Positions 40,487 through 48,919 of a stretch of 64,000 nucleotides of DNA are shown here, one piece after another; position 1 is the first letter of the stretch; every line of letters begins with the position of its first letter. A program made the position numbers and the translations under genes. The notes below the pieces were generated by a model. That model was not told the DNA's origin. It saw only the letters and a program-made list of their open reading frames with translations, and did no database searches. Origin of the DNA: Candidatus Contubernalis alkalaceticus. GTDB taxonomy: Bacteria > Bacillota > Dethiobacteria > SKNC01. The stretch lies in NCBI RefSeq assembly GCF_022558445.1, contig NZ_CP054699.1, positions 1 to 64,000 of the forward strand, in the 5' to 3' direction.

Positions 40487-40541
40487 GCCAAGGGGACGTT
40501 TTGCCAAGAGCCAAGGAGCCAAGGGGACGTTTTGTTTGCCA
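40487..40541 (+). repeat. REP pair upstream of RAYT
   Basis: A shortened copy, CCAAGGGGACGTTTTGCCA (40488-40506), and a full 24-bp copy (40518-40541), both in forward orientation, 41 bp before the transposase gene. Confidence 0.88.
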
Positions 40542-40581
40542 AATGCTTAGAGATATGATAGGATAAAAATGGGTGATAAAT

Positions 40582-41319
40582 ATGGCTAGAACAGCAAGAG
40601 AAAAAAGTGAAACAGGGATATATCATATTATGCTCAGAGGGATAGATAAAAGGAATATTTTTTTAAAAGACTCAGACTATGAAAAATTTACCGAGTATAT
40701 TAAGAAAGCAAAGGAAAAGACAGCATTTACAGTATTTGCATATTGTTTAATGCCAAATCATGTACATATGTTACTCAAGGTAGAAACAGAAGAGGTAGGC
40801 GATGTAGTTCGTAGAATAACTGTGGGATATGCACAATACCATAATATAAAAAATGGCAGAACAGGACATCTTTTTCAAAATCGATTTAAAAGTGAACCAG
40901 TAAATACAGACGAATATTTTCTTGTAGTATTGCGATATATTCATCAGAATCCGATAAAAGCAGGTTTGGTAGAAAAAATAGAAGACTATAAGTGGAGCAG
41001 TTATAATGCATATATCAACAAAGACACATTAATTAATACTACATTTGCATTAAACTATTTCAAGGGTATACAAGGTTTTATAGCTTTTACGTTAGAAGAA
41101 ACAGAGGATCAATGTTTAAAGTACAATCCAAAAAAAAGATATACTGATGAAGAATTAGAAGAAACAATATCTTTATTAGTCGATAAATCTTTATTGCATA
41201 CTTTAGATATAGCCTCTAGAAATAACATACTTAAAAGCATAAAAGAAACTACTGGAGCAAGTAATAGACAATTATCAAGAATACTAAAAATAGGAAGAGG
41301 CATACTAGACAAAATTTAA
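40582..41319 (+). CDS. REP-associated tyrosine transposase (RAYT, Y1/TnpA-REP family)
   Basis: Single-strand HUH transposase thought to mobilise REP sequences. ATG 40582 gives MARTAREKSETGIYHIMLRG, the typical RAYT start, and 245 residues. The HUH motif is in MPNHVHMLLKV and the catalytic Tyr in NTDEYFLVVLRYIHQNP. The C-terminal 60 residues (from TDEELEETIS) form a helix-turn-helix-like extension seen in Clostridial RAYTs. Full REP copies flank it in inverted orientation (40518-40541 and 41334-41356). Base composition is more AT-rich than the neighbouring exporter genes. Confidence 0.95.
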   Translation: MARTAREKSETGIYHIMLRGIDKRNIFLKDSDYEKFTEYIKKAKEKTAFTVFAYCLMPNHVHMLLKVETEEVGDVVRRITVGYAQYHNIKNGRTGHLFQNRFKSEPVNTDEYFLVVLRYIHQNPIKAGLVEKIEDYKWSSYNAYINKDTLINTTFALNYFKGIQGFIAFTLEETEDQCLKYNPKKRYTDEELEETISLLVDKSLLHTLDIASRNNILKSIKETTGASNRQLSRILKIGRGILDKI

Positions 41320-41333
41320 GTGATTTTAAGTAA

Positions 41334-41371
41334 TGGCAAACAAAACGTCCCCTTGGATCTTGGCTCTTCTT
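41334..41371 (-). repeat. Inverted REP downstream of RAYT
   Basis: TGGCAAACAAAACGTCCCCT continuing TGGATCTTGGC: reverse complement of the REP core, 14 bp after the transposase stop. Confidence 0.88.
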
Positions 41372-41489
41372 GGCCCTTGTTTAAAATTGCTTTCAACTCA
41401 ACCGCTAATATGATATAGTAAAAACTGCCTGATTCAGGTAGAATAATAATGTGGCAGTAATGCCTTAATAAAGCGTAAGGAGAGTTTTT

Positions 41490-41981
41490 ATGGCTAAAGA
41501 TGAATCTTTTGATGTAGTTTCTAAGATAGACATGCAGGAAGTTGATAACGCTGTTAACCAGACTACGAAGGAAATTCAACAGAGGTATGACTTCAAAAAT
41601 AGCAAATCCACCGTAAGTGTTGAAGATGAAACCATCAAAATTATCTCTGACAGTGAAAATAAACTAAGAAGTGTTATTGACGTTCTTCAGACCAAAATGA
41701 TCCGTCGAAAGGTACCCATTAGAAACCTGGATTATGGTAAGGTGGAAGATGCCAGCGGGGGCCTTGTTCGCCAGTTTATAAGGCTTAAACAGGGCATTGA
41801 ATCAGAGACGGCAAGAAAAATGGTTAAAGATATTAAGGGCTTAAAGCTGAAGGTTCAGGTGCAAATTATGGACGATCAGCTTCGTGTATCTGGGAAAAAA
41901 AGGGATGACCTGCAGGCAGTGATTGTTTTTTTAAAAGAACAAAATTATCAGTTAGATCTGCAATTTATTAATTATCGATAA
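41490..41981 (+). CDS. yajQ: YajQ-family protein (UPF0234, nucleotide/c-di-GMP binding)
   Basis: A 163-residue protein starting MAKDESFDVVSKIDMQEVDNAVNQ and ending in KKRDDLQAVIVFLKEQNY, both diagnostic for YajQ. The family has two ferredoxin-like halves; members in Xanthomonas and Pseudomonas bind c-di-GMP. Binding in this organism is inference, supported only weakly by a diguanylate cyclase and a c-di-GMP riboswitch nearby. It has its own AAGGAGAG site. Confidence 0.93.
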   Translation: MAKDESFDVVSKIDMQEVDNAVNQTTKEIQQRYDFKNSKSTVSVEDETIKIISDSENKLRSVIDVLQTKMIRRKVPIRNLDYGKVEDASGGLVRQFIRLKQGIESETARKMVKDIKGLKLKVQVQIMDDQLRVSGKKRDDLQAVIVFLKEQNYQLDLQFINYR

Positions 41982-42200
41982 ATTCGATAAAATTGTTTGA
42001 AACAGGGGCTCTGCCGCAACATTAATCACTCTTAAAATGTTACTTGCCGATAGGTAAGGACATTTTTTTGTACTTTTATCTGTAAATATTCTGTTTTATA
42101 TAGTTCACTACGAAGGGGCTGTCCCTTACCGCGTAAAGGGATAAAAGCAAAGGGCTTATTTTCTATGAAAAGAAAAAAAGAAAAAAAGATAAGAAAAGTT

Positions 42201-42239
42201 CGAACTTATGTTCAAGTTTTTCCTAATATCTGATATAAT
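42201..42239 (+). promoter_or_regulatory. LexA/DinR-type box overlapping a promoter
   Basis: CGAACTTATGTTCA (42201-42214) matches the Gram-positive SOS box CGAAC-N4-GTTCG except for the last base. TATAAT follows at 42234-42239, so the box overlaps the -35 region. The next genes are a 42-codon frame (42259) and the hybrid kinase (42473). The 491-bp gap otherwise holds AT-rich sequence and one weak hairpin region (42050-42130). Confidence 0.55.
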
Positions 42240-42258
42240 GGAAATATTCAGGAAGAAA

Positions 42259-42387
42259 ATGTTCAGGTTTACATGTTCTAAGCCGGCTGCTGTGATAAGA
42301 AGGGTTATTTTTATTGTTAGAAATTATATAAAAATAAACAAATATTTTTGGCTTCGACAGAACCTTACATATTTTAACAAGGAATAG
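42259..42387 (+). CDS. Possible small basic protein (42 aa) behind the LexA-like box
   Basis: ATG 42259 follows AGGAAG by 4 nt and opens MFRFTCSKPAAVIRRVIFIV, continuing with RNYIKINKYFWLRQNLTYFNKE. The product is strongly basic with a short hydrophobic stretch. Position suggests SOS control. I do not recognise it and a chance ORF is quite possible. Confidence 0.25.
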   Translation: MFRFTCSKPAAVIRRVIFIVRNYIKINKYFWLRQNLTYFNKE

Positions 42388-42472
42388 AAGCTGTCCGTGT
42401 AGAAAGATAAAAACTGGTTCAAAAATTGTACAATGGTGTATAGATAATATTTATCAGGGGAGGTAGCTGTAG

Positions 42473-44404
42473 TTGTTAGCACAAAATAAGTTTTTTAAGG
42501 ATGAACTATGTACAGATGGAGAATATTATAGGAATTTTTATGAAGAGGCACCTATATGTTTTCAATCAACCGACGAAAATCGGTGTATTACTCAGGTAAA
42601 TTCTATGTGGTTAAAAACATATGGTTACAAATATAATGAAGTGTATGGGGAATGTTTGGATGATTTTGTTGATATTGGCTCTGTAAAAGACCTAAGTGAA
42701 TTTTATAAGACTCTATCAGGTACTGAGGATGTTGTTACCGGCGTTCTTAAGGTGGTTAAAAAAGACGATTCAAAAATTCTGGCCAACATTACTGCCAAAG
42801 GGATAAAAGATGAAAAAGGCAATTTAATTACGGTTCACTATACATTTATTAATGCTCCAGAAGAAAAGTTGTTGAAGCAAACACCACAGAAGATGCAAAG
42901 GGAACTTCTTCAGCAGGTTGTTGAGTTTGCTCCTACTGCTATTATTATTTATGTTCAAGGAGTAATTATTTTTGGCAACCTGGCAGCGGCTAAGCTGTTG
43001 AGCCTTGAAAGTATGGATGAATTGATTGGTAGGGATTTTTTAGATTTTGTCCATCCAGAATATCGGCAAAATTACATCAATGACATTGCTGGGGGACGGT
43101 GCAGTGAATTTATTGAAGAAAAGTACGTTTGTACAGATGGGCGGGTTATAGAGGTGGAAACCGTTTTAGTTCCCTTTAATTATGAAGGGAATACTGCCAT
43201 ATATGCGGTGATTCGGGACAATACAGAGCGAAAAAAGATGGCTGAAGAACTTAAAAAGGCCAGTAAACTGGAGGGGATAAGTCTATTTGCCGGCAAGATT
43301 TCCCATGATTTTAATAATATATTAGCAATAATATTGGGAAACGTTTCCCTCTCAAAGATAAGTGAAAAACAGAGCAGTAAAATGTACCAAAGACTAGATG
43401 ATATTGAGCAGGCAGTCTACAGGGCTAAAGATTTAACTAATCGACTTCAAACTTTTGCTAAGGGAGGAGAGCCCATAAGAAAAGTGACCTGCATATCTAA
43501 AGTTATTAATAAGGTAATCTCTTCAATCTCTACAGATCACGGTGTGGAATTTATTTATTCTTTTTCAAAGGGGCTTTTTCTAACAAAGGTGGACGAAGGA
43601 CAGATGGGTCAGGTGTTTGAACACTTAATTGAGAATGCTTATCAAGCTATGCCTGAAGGGGGCAAGATTTTTATTAGCGCAGAAAATATTGTCATTGACA
43701 AGGACAGTGTGACACCGGCTCCTCTACCCCAGGGAAAGCACGTAAAAATAACTATTAAAGACCAGGGGATAGGAATTCCGGAAGATATTAAGAACAAAAT
43801 ATTTGATCCCTTTTTTACTACCAAGCAGAATGGAACCGGACTTGGCCTATCCATATGTTTTTCTATATTGAGGCAGCACGATGGTTTAATAAGCATGAAG
43901 TCTGAAGAAGGTTTGGGGACAACATTTTTTATGTTTCTTCCTGCTTTGGAGGGTGATCCTGGAGTATTAATGAAAAAAGAAGAAAAGCTCATTCAAGGGG
44001 AAGGTAAAGTTTTAGTAATGGATGATGAAGATTCAATTAGGGAGATAGCGGGAGAAATGTTAAGATATTTAGGATATCGGCCAGGCTTTGCTCGGGATGG
44101 AAGGGAAGCAATTAGAAAATATAAGGAGGCAAAGCTTTCTAAAAATCCCTTTGATGTGGTAATTATGGATTTAACGATTCCATGCGGTATGGGGGGCGAA
44201 AAAGCTATTAAAAAATTACGCAGCTTAGATCCTGATGTTAAAGCCATTGTTTCCAGTGGATATTATAATGACCCGGTCATTTCTAATTATATTGAGTATG
44301 GATTTGACGGCATGGTTTCTAAACCTTATAAAATGGAGGCACTATCTAAAGAGCTGGAAAAAGTATTAAGCAAAAAGTACAGCGTAAGAGATGATTTTAT
44401 TTAA
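42473..44404 (+). CDS. Cytosolic hybrid sensor kinase (PAS-PAS-HisKA-HATPase-REC)
   Basis: A 643-residue protein without membrane segments. PAS 1 (about 20-128) and PAS 2 (about 148-255) precede HisKA with His278 in ISHDFNN, a catalytic domain (NAYQAMPEGG, DQGIGIPEDI, GTGLGLSI) and a C-terminal receiver with Asp566 in VIMDLTIP and a SKPYK lysine. NtrB-like HDFNN kinases of this form usually sense soluble signals. The start is TTG 42473, eight nt after GGGGAGG. No separate response regulator is adjacent. The leader is long (about 230 nt from the promoter at 42234). Confidence 0.92.
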   Translation: MLAQNKFFKDELCTDGEYYRNFYEEAPICFQSTDENRCITQVNSMWLKTYGYKYNEVYGECLDDFVDIGSVKDLSEFYKTLSGTEDVVTGVLKVVKKDDSKILANITAKGIKDEKGNLITVHYTFINAPEEKLLKQTPQKMQRELLQQVVEFAPTAIIIYVQGVIIFGNLAAAKLLSLESMDELIGRDFLDFVHPEYRQNYINDIAGGRCSEFIEEKYVCTDGRVIEVETVLVPFNYEGNTAIYAVIRDNTERKKMAEELKKASKLEGISLFAGKISHDFNNILAIILGNVSLSKISEKQSSKMYQRLDDIEQAVYRAKDLTNRLQTFAKGGEPIRKVTCISKVINKVISSISTDHGVEFIYSFSKGLFLTKVDEGQMGQVFEHLIENAYQAMPEGGKIFISAENIVIDKDSVTPAPLPQGKHVKITIKDQGIGIPEDIKNKIFDPFFTTKQNGTGLGLSICFSILRQHDGLISMKSEEGLGTTFFMFLPALEGDPGVLMKKEEKLIQGEGKVLVMDDEDSIREIAGEMLRYLGYRPGFARDGREAIRKYKEAKLSKNPFDVVIMDLTIPCGMGGEKAIKKLRSLDPDVKAIVSSGYYNDPVISNYIEYGFDGMVSKPYKMEALSKELEKVLSKKYSVRDDFI

Positions 44405-44528
44405 TAGGTTTAGAGAAAAACCCACGGGATACTGTCTGGATTTTTTGAGGCAAGAGGATAATATTAAGAATTGGGAAGTATAAATTATGGTTCAGATACT
44501 AATTATCAACTGTAGGAAAAAATTAGGT

Positions 44529-44558
44529 GCTGCTTATCTCTTATAGCGGCTTTTTTTA
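44529..44558 (+). terminator. Probable terminator after the hybrid kinase
   Basis: GCTGCT (44529-44534) can pair with AGCGGC (44545-44550) around TATCTCTTAT, with one G-T pair, then TTTTTTT. Short stem. Confidence 0.5.
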
Positions 44559-44576
44559 TGACGTGACGAGCAAACG

Positions 44577-44604
44577 TTGACAAATTAGTTTTATCATGTA
44601 GAAT
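44577..44604 (+). promoter_or_regulatory. Promoter of tadA
   Basis: TTGACA (44577-44582), a 16-nt spacer and TAGAAT (44599-44604), 60 bp upstream of the tadA start. Confidence 0.6.
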
Positions 44605-44663
44605 GAATAATTAGGGAAAAGTGAAACAATTATCGATAGAATAAATTAAATGAGGTTTTAGAA

Positions 44664-45113
44664 ATGCTCCATGAATATTTTATGAGGGCAGCTCTGGAAG
44701 AAGCCCAAAATGCTTTTGAAAAGGGAGAGGTACCTATTGGTGCGGTTTTGGTGAAAGATGGCCAGGTTATTGTTAGGGCTCACAATCTGAAAGAAGAAAG
44801 AAGAGACCCTACAGCCCATGCAGAAATCCTGGTTATTCAAAAGGCCTCTCAGATTTTTAACTCCTGGAGACTGGCCGGGACGACACTCTATGTTACCATA
44901 GAGCCCTGTCCTATGTGTGCCGGTGCTTTGATTCAGGCCCGGGTGGGAAAGCTGGTTTTTGGTGCAAGGGATGTCAAAGCCGGGGTTTGTGGTTCCCTTT
45001 ATAATCTGGTGCAGGATAACCGTTTTAACCACTGCCTGGAAATAGAAGAAGGAATTCTAAAAGATTCCTGTGCTGAAATTATGCAGCGGTTTTTTAAAGA
45101 GCGGAGAAAATAG
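44664..45113 (+). CDS. tadA: tRNA-specific adenosine deaminase TadA
   Basis: Zinc deaminase converting A34 to inosine in tRNA-Arg(ACG), which is encoded at 36655. The 149 residues carry the zinc/catalytic motif HAEILVIQKA (His, catalytic Glu) and PCPMCAGA (two zinc cysteines), and the tRNA-binding C-terminal helix with RFFKERRK. It sits upstream of tRNA-Ser(CGA), in the neighbourhood usual for Firmicutes (tadA, tRNA-Ser, ffs, dnaX). Confidence 0.96.
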   Translation: MLHEYFMRAALEEAQNAFEKGEVPIGAVLVKDGQVIVRAHNLKEERRDPTAHAEILVIQKASQIFNSWRLAGTTLYVTIEPCPMCAGALIQARVGKLVFGARDVKAGVCGSLYNLVQDNRFNHCLEIEEGILKDSCAEIMQRFFKERRK

Positions 45114-45189
45114 CTCCAAGCATATTTTCAATTATATTGAAATAAACCAAAGATTCAACATGATTCCTGAAATTTATATTAATAATTGT

Positions 45190-45279
45190 GGAGAGGTGGC
45201 CGAGAGGCTGAAGGCGCTCGACTCGAAATCGAGTAACGGTTAACGCCGTTCGGGGGTTCAAATCCCTTCCTCTCCGCCA
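45190..45279 (+). tRNA. tRNA-Ser (anticodon CGA)
   Basis: Acceptor GGAGAGG/CCTCTCC; anticodon stem CTCGA/TCGAG with loop CTCGAAA, anticodon CGA. Long variable arm, GGTTCAAATCC T-loop, encoded CCA. Its last 14 bases and the next 5 recur at 47395-47413. Confidence 0.97.
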
Positions 45280-47413
45280 TTTTATGAGCACTTTAGCAAG
45301 GTAAAGCTTTTGTGCTTTTTCATTTGTGTTTCAGAAAAGTTTAGCGTCTTAGAGGGATATCTATGATAGATGGACGATTATGGTATAAATTGTTTGAGTA
45401 TATGTGATAGAATAAAGGGGATTAATACAATAATATCTTGACAATAATAGAAATCAACGAGAAGCTGGCCTCAATGAAATTGCATTAAAGCATGGGTTTT
45501 TATAGTCCAATCTTCTGACCAATTTATTTGGTGTGCGGAACCCTTTTATCAATCAGGCTCTAAAAAAGCAAGAGAAATGAGGAACAGCTCCAAAATGGAA
45601 CAAGTGACATGGACCATTGAAGATCTCAATGATTTAAAGGAATTGCTGGCATCTGAGGAGATTTGCACTCGCTCAGCCTGGGCCAAGACGATTCTGGTTC
45701 AGGTCTATACCGCCCGGAACGAAGCGGTATGGCTTCAGGCTGCTGCCCAGGAAATCCAAAAAGCACTGCCTGCAGCTGTGGTGGTGGGGGCAACAACAGT
45801 GGGAGAAATTGCTAACGGATGTTCGCTGTCTGGGGGAACTGTCGTTGGATTTTCCTTTTTTCGGTCATCCCAAGTGAACTTCATTGCTTTGTCATGCAAG
45901 TCTGGCCAGGAACAGAATGTGGGCCGCTGCCTTACCAGCAAGATTGAGGCCTTGGGCGTTACCGTCAAGGGCTTATTGCTGCTGGCTACTCCGCTCAGCA
46001 TAAATGTCCATGCCCTCCTGCAGGGATTGGCGGAGTCGTCTCCGACGTTTCCGGTATTTGGTGCGGGTGCGGCAGACTATGCTTCCATGAAAACTTCCCT
46101 TGTTTCTTGTGGTTCAACTTCCTTTTCTAGGGGAGTAGTTGCCGTGGTGTTTTCCGGACCGGAGCTACATGTGGACCCAATAGTCTCTCTTGGTTGGAAA
46201 CCCTTAAGCAAGGAGATGACCATTACAGATACAGATGGCATGCTGGTCAAAACTATTGATGGCAAGCCTGCCTTCGAAGTTTATCAATACTATCTCGGTA
46301 TTTCTAACGACGATACATTTTCCTTAAGTGCCTTGGAGTTTCCTTTCCTTTTGCATCGCAACGAAGACTATTTAGCGCGCATACCGATTTCGGTGGAAGA
46401 ATATGGGGCTATACGGTTTGTTGCGGATATCAACATTGGGGAAAAGGTCCGTCTGGGGTATGGTAATCCGGAAATGATTATCGGTGAATCCAAGCGAATC
46501 AAGAATTACATGCATAGTTTTGCACCGGACGCAATTTTTCTTTATTCCTGTGGATGCCGTCGCTTTCTGCTGCAGGAGGAGGTAGAGCTTGAGACTCTTC
46601 CCTTTGAAGAAATTGCTCCAACAATTGGATTTTATACCTATGGGGAATTCTACGGTACAGATAATAACTTGCTTCTGCTAAACGCGGCCTTGGTGGTAGT
46701 GGGCTTACGGGAGGGTCCGTCGCGCCATAAAAACCGATTAGCTGAATCAGCAGAGGCCTCTTCTGACCCAACTGACCCTTATGCGTACAAGCACATTAAG
46801 ATTATTACGCGGCTGCTTCACTTTATTGAGACTGTGACAGAGGAACTGGAGCACTCCAATCGTGAATTGGCTCTTCTTTCGGTAACGGACAAACTGACCC
46901 AGCTTTACAACCGGTTAAAACTGGATCAAATACTAACCAGGGAAGTTTCCCGTGCCAATCGATATGGTTCAAAACTCTCCATAGTTCTCTGTGATATTGA
47001 TTACTTTAAATCTGTCAACGATGTCCATGGCCATCAGGTGGGGGATGAGGTTCTCGTAGCTTTTGCCAACGTCCTGAAAGACAATCTGCGGGATTCTGAT
47101 ATTCTGGGGAGATGGGGCGGGGAGGAGTTTCTGATTATTTTGCCCGAAAATAGTATTATTGAAGCAAAGATGCTGGTGGAAAAGCTCCGCTGGACTATCT
47201 CTAACCACTTATTTCCAGTGGTTGGCCATATGACCTGCAGCTTTGGCATCACTACCCACCATCTTGAGGATACTGAATCCAGTATATTGGGCCGCGCCGA
47301 CGAAGCTCTTTATAAAGCAAAACAGAGTGGCCGTAACAGAGTTGGGGTAAAACCACCTGTAACAGTATCAGAATGGTGAAAGAGAATTATAAAACTTCCT
47401 CTCCGCCATTTTA
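45266..47413 (+). mobile_element. Putative tRNA-Ser-integrated element carrying a FIST-GGDEF gene
   Basis: A 19-bp perfect direct repeat, CTTCCTCTCCGCCATTTTA, bounds the segment: 45266-45284 at the 3' end of tRNA-Ser(CGA) and 47395-47413 just after the FIST-GGDEF gene. Duplication of a tRNA 3' end is the classical footprint of site-specific integration. The 2.1-kb interior holds only this gene and no integrase, so it is either a relic or a passenger moved by an integrase elsewhere. Upstream of the gene (45285-45576) lie a hairpin with T run (45286-45319) and AT-rich sequence. Confidence 0.65.
45577..47379 (+). CDS. FIST-domain diguanylate cyclase
   Basis: A 600-residue soluble signalling protein. 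The FIST N domain is at about 35-225 and FIST C at about 230-380 (small-ligand sensory domains). A short coiled linker (about 405-435) leads to a GGDEF domain, with active-site GGEEF at 514-518 and a product-inhibition I-site RDSD at 505-508, five residues earlier as in active cyclases. It should therefore make c-di-GMP. ATG 45577 and ATG 45595 are both possible starts; GAGGA favours the second. It lies inside the tRNA-bracketed segment. Confidence 0.93.
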   Translation: MRNSSKMEQVTWTIEDLNDLKELLASEEICTRSAWAKTILVQVYTARNEAVWLQAAAQEIQKALPAAVVVGATTVGEIANGCSLSGGTVVGFSFFRSSQVNFIALSCKSGQEQNVGRCLTSKIEALGVTVKGLLLLATPLSINVHALLQGLAESSPTFPVFGAGAADYASMKTSLVSCGSTSFSRGVVAVVFSGPELHVDPIVSLGWKPLSKEMTITDTDGMLVKTIDGKPAFEVYQYYLGISNDDTFSLSALEFPFLLHRNEDYLARIPISVEEYGAIRFVADINIGEKVRLGYGNPEMIIGESKRIKNYMHSFAPDAIFLYSCGCRRFLLQEEVELETLPFEEIAPTIGFYTYGEFYGTDNNLLLLNAALVVVGLREGPSRHKNRLAESAEASSDPTDPYAYKHIKIITRLLHFIETVTEELEHSNRELALLSVTDKLTQLYNRLKLDQILTREVSRANRYGSKLSIVLCDIDYFKSVNDVHGHQVGDEVLVAFANVLKDNLRDSDILGRWGGEEFLIILPENSIIEAKMLVEKLRWTISNHLFPVVGHMTCSFGITTHHLEDTESSILGRADEALYKAKQSGRNRVGVKPPVTVSEW

Positions 47414-47545
47414 CAAACACTAAAGAAAATTTTGAACAGCAACTAATTTCTGCCTTTTTGACAACTTATGCGGCTTTTCTGATGGTTGGCTGCGGTTTAT
47501 TGGCTGTGCTTAAAGCTTTATGCCAAATTAATAGAATCCTAAAGA

Positions 47546-47578
47546 AGAGTCATTACCAAACGGTGACTCTATTTTTTT
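47546..47578 (+). terminator. Terminator before the MFS gene
   Basis: AGAGTCA (47546-47552) pairs with TGACTCT (47564-47570), followed by ATTTTTTTT. It may end the FIST-GGDEF transcript. Elsewhere in 47414-47701 I see no convincing gene. Confidence 0.7.
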
Positions 47579-47701
47579 TCTCTACTTCTTTTCAGGTTCT
47601 ATTTCTATCTGTTTTTAAAAATCAGGATATTTACCTGCAGTATTGAGAAAATTAAGTAAGCAAATTATTTTTATTATCTATAAGAAAAAGGGAGCAAAGC
47701 A

Positions 47702-48919
47702 TTGAAAACTGACAGTACAATAAAAGTAGGTATTTTGAGTTTATCTAATTATATTACCGTGCTGGTCAATACAATATTGTTTCCTGTTTTTCCTGCCATG
47801 GCCAGAGACCTAAATATAAACTTGACGGATCTGGCTATATTGGTGGGGATTGTTTCTTTTCCCGCTGCGATTATCAACCTGTTTGGAGGGGTTTTATCAG
47901 ATCGGTTTGGCCGAAAGTTAGTGATGGTGGTATCTTTATTCCTTTATGGCTTAGGTGGTCTGCTGGCAGGGTTGGCTGTCATTTTTACAGCAAACCCTTA
48001 TTCACTTATTCTGGTGGGAAGGTTTCTGCAGGGGGTAGGCTCAGCGACACCTATGTTTTTGAGTGTGGCGTTAGTGGGTGATATTTTTCGCAGCATTGAG
48101 AGAAGCAAAGCGGTGGGGTTTTTAGAAACAGCCAACGGTCTGGGGAAAGTTTCAAGTCCGGTCATTGGAGGAGCCATCGGATTGCTTTCCTGGAGAGCTA
48201 TTTTTTTTGTTTATCCCTTAATAGCAATACCGGTGGCCGTGGCAACCTGGATATACATCAAAGAGCCAAAACAGGGCCGGGAAGTGGATTGGAAAAAACA
48301 TAAAGAAGCCTTTCTGCTATTTAAAAATAGATCCCGTATACTAAGTTTATTGGCTGCATTTATGGTTATATTTATTCTTATTGGCACCATGTTCTGGATG
48401 AGTGATTTTCTGGGTACAAAGCTGCACATTAACAAATTGCTGCGGGGTGTAATCATTGCTCTGCCTGCTGTGGCCATGATGTTAACCACTTTAATGGCAG
48501 GATTCATTTCCGAAAGGATTCACCCTCGAATGATTATGTCCGTGGGTATGTTGTTGTTGGCTGGAAGTACAATTATTTTAGGTTATGTCTTTAACACGCT
48601 TTTATTTTGGCCGCTTATTGTGCTCATCGGTATAGGGGCAGGCATTACCCTGCCAGCCATTGATACTGTAAGTACCTCTGTTGAGTCTAAGGATATCAGA
48701 GGATTAACCACAACCATTTATGGCAGTGCCAGGTCACTGGGAGCTGCTCTTTCCACCATAACATTTTCGTTTCTTTTGCATTACGGCAGCCGCCTAACCT
48801 TTGTCAGTATTGGAGCCGTGGGCCTGGTGGTGACGGTAACCTTTTATTTGTTATTTATAGAAAAAGATATTTTGCCGGAGGAATTGATGCCTGAAGATGC
48901 TGCACCGGAACAGGGCTAA
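47702..48919 (+). CDS. Major facilitator superfamily transporter
   Basis: A 405-residue protein with about twelve TM helices, probably a drug-type H+ antiporter. The loop 2-3 motif A appears as GGVLSDRFGRKLVM, and motif-C-like glycines lie in GLGKVSSPVIGGAIG. The start is TTG 47702 with AGGGAG about 8 nt upstream. The 3' end overlaps the convergent ylbJ gene by 4 nt. Substrate unknown. Confidence 0.9.
   Translation: MKTDSTIKVGILSLSNYITVLVNTILFPVFPAMARDLNINLTDLAILVGIVSFPAAIINLFGGVLSDRFGRKLVMVVSLFLYGLGGLLAGLAVIFTANPYSLILVGRFLQGVGSATPMFLSVALVGDIFRSIERSKAVGFLETANGLGKVSSPVIGGAIGLLSWRAIFFVYPLIAIPVAVATWIYIKEPKQGREVDWKKHKEAFLLFKNRSRILSLLAAFMVIFILIGTMFWMSDFLGTKLHINKLLRGVIIALPAVAMMLTTLMAGFISERIHPRMIMSVGMLLLAGSTIILGYVFNTLLFWPLIVLIGIGAGITLPAIDTVSTSVESKDIRGLTTTIYGSARSLGAALSTITFSFLLHYGSRLTFVSIGAVGLVVTVTFYLLFIEKDILPEELMPEDAAPEQG

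Noticed and set aside
47458-47646. A 62-codon frame with TTG start and hydrophobic product
   Set aside because: No ribosome binding site, and it spans the terminator hairpin at 47546-47570.
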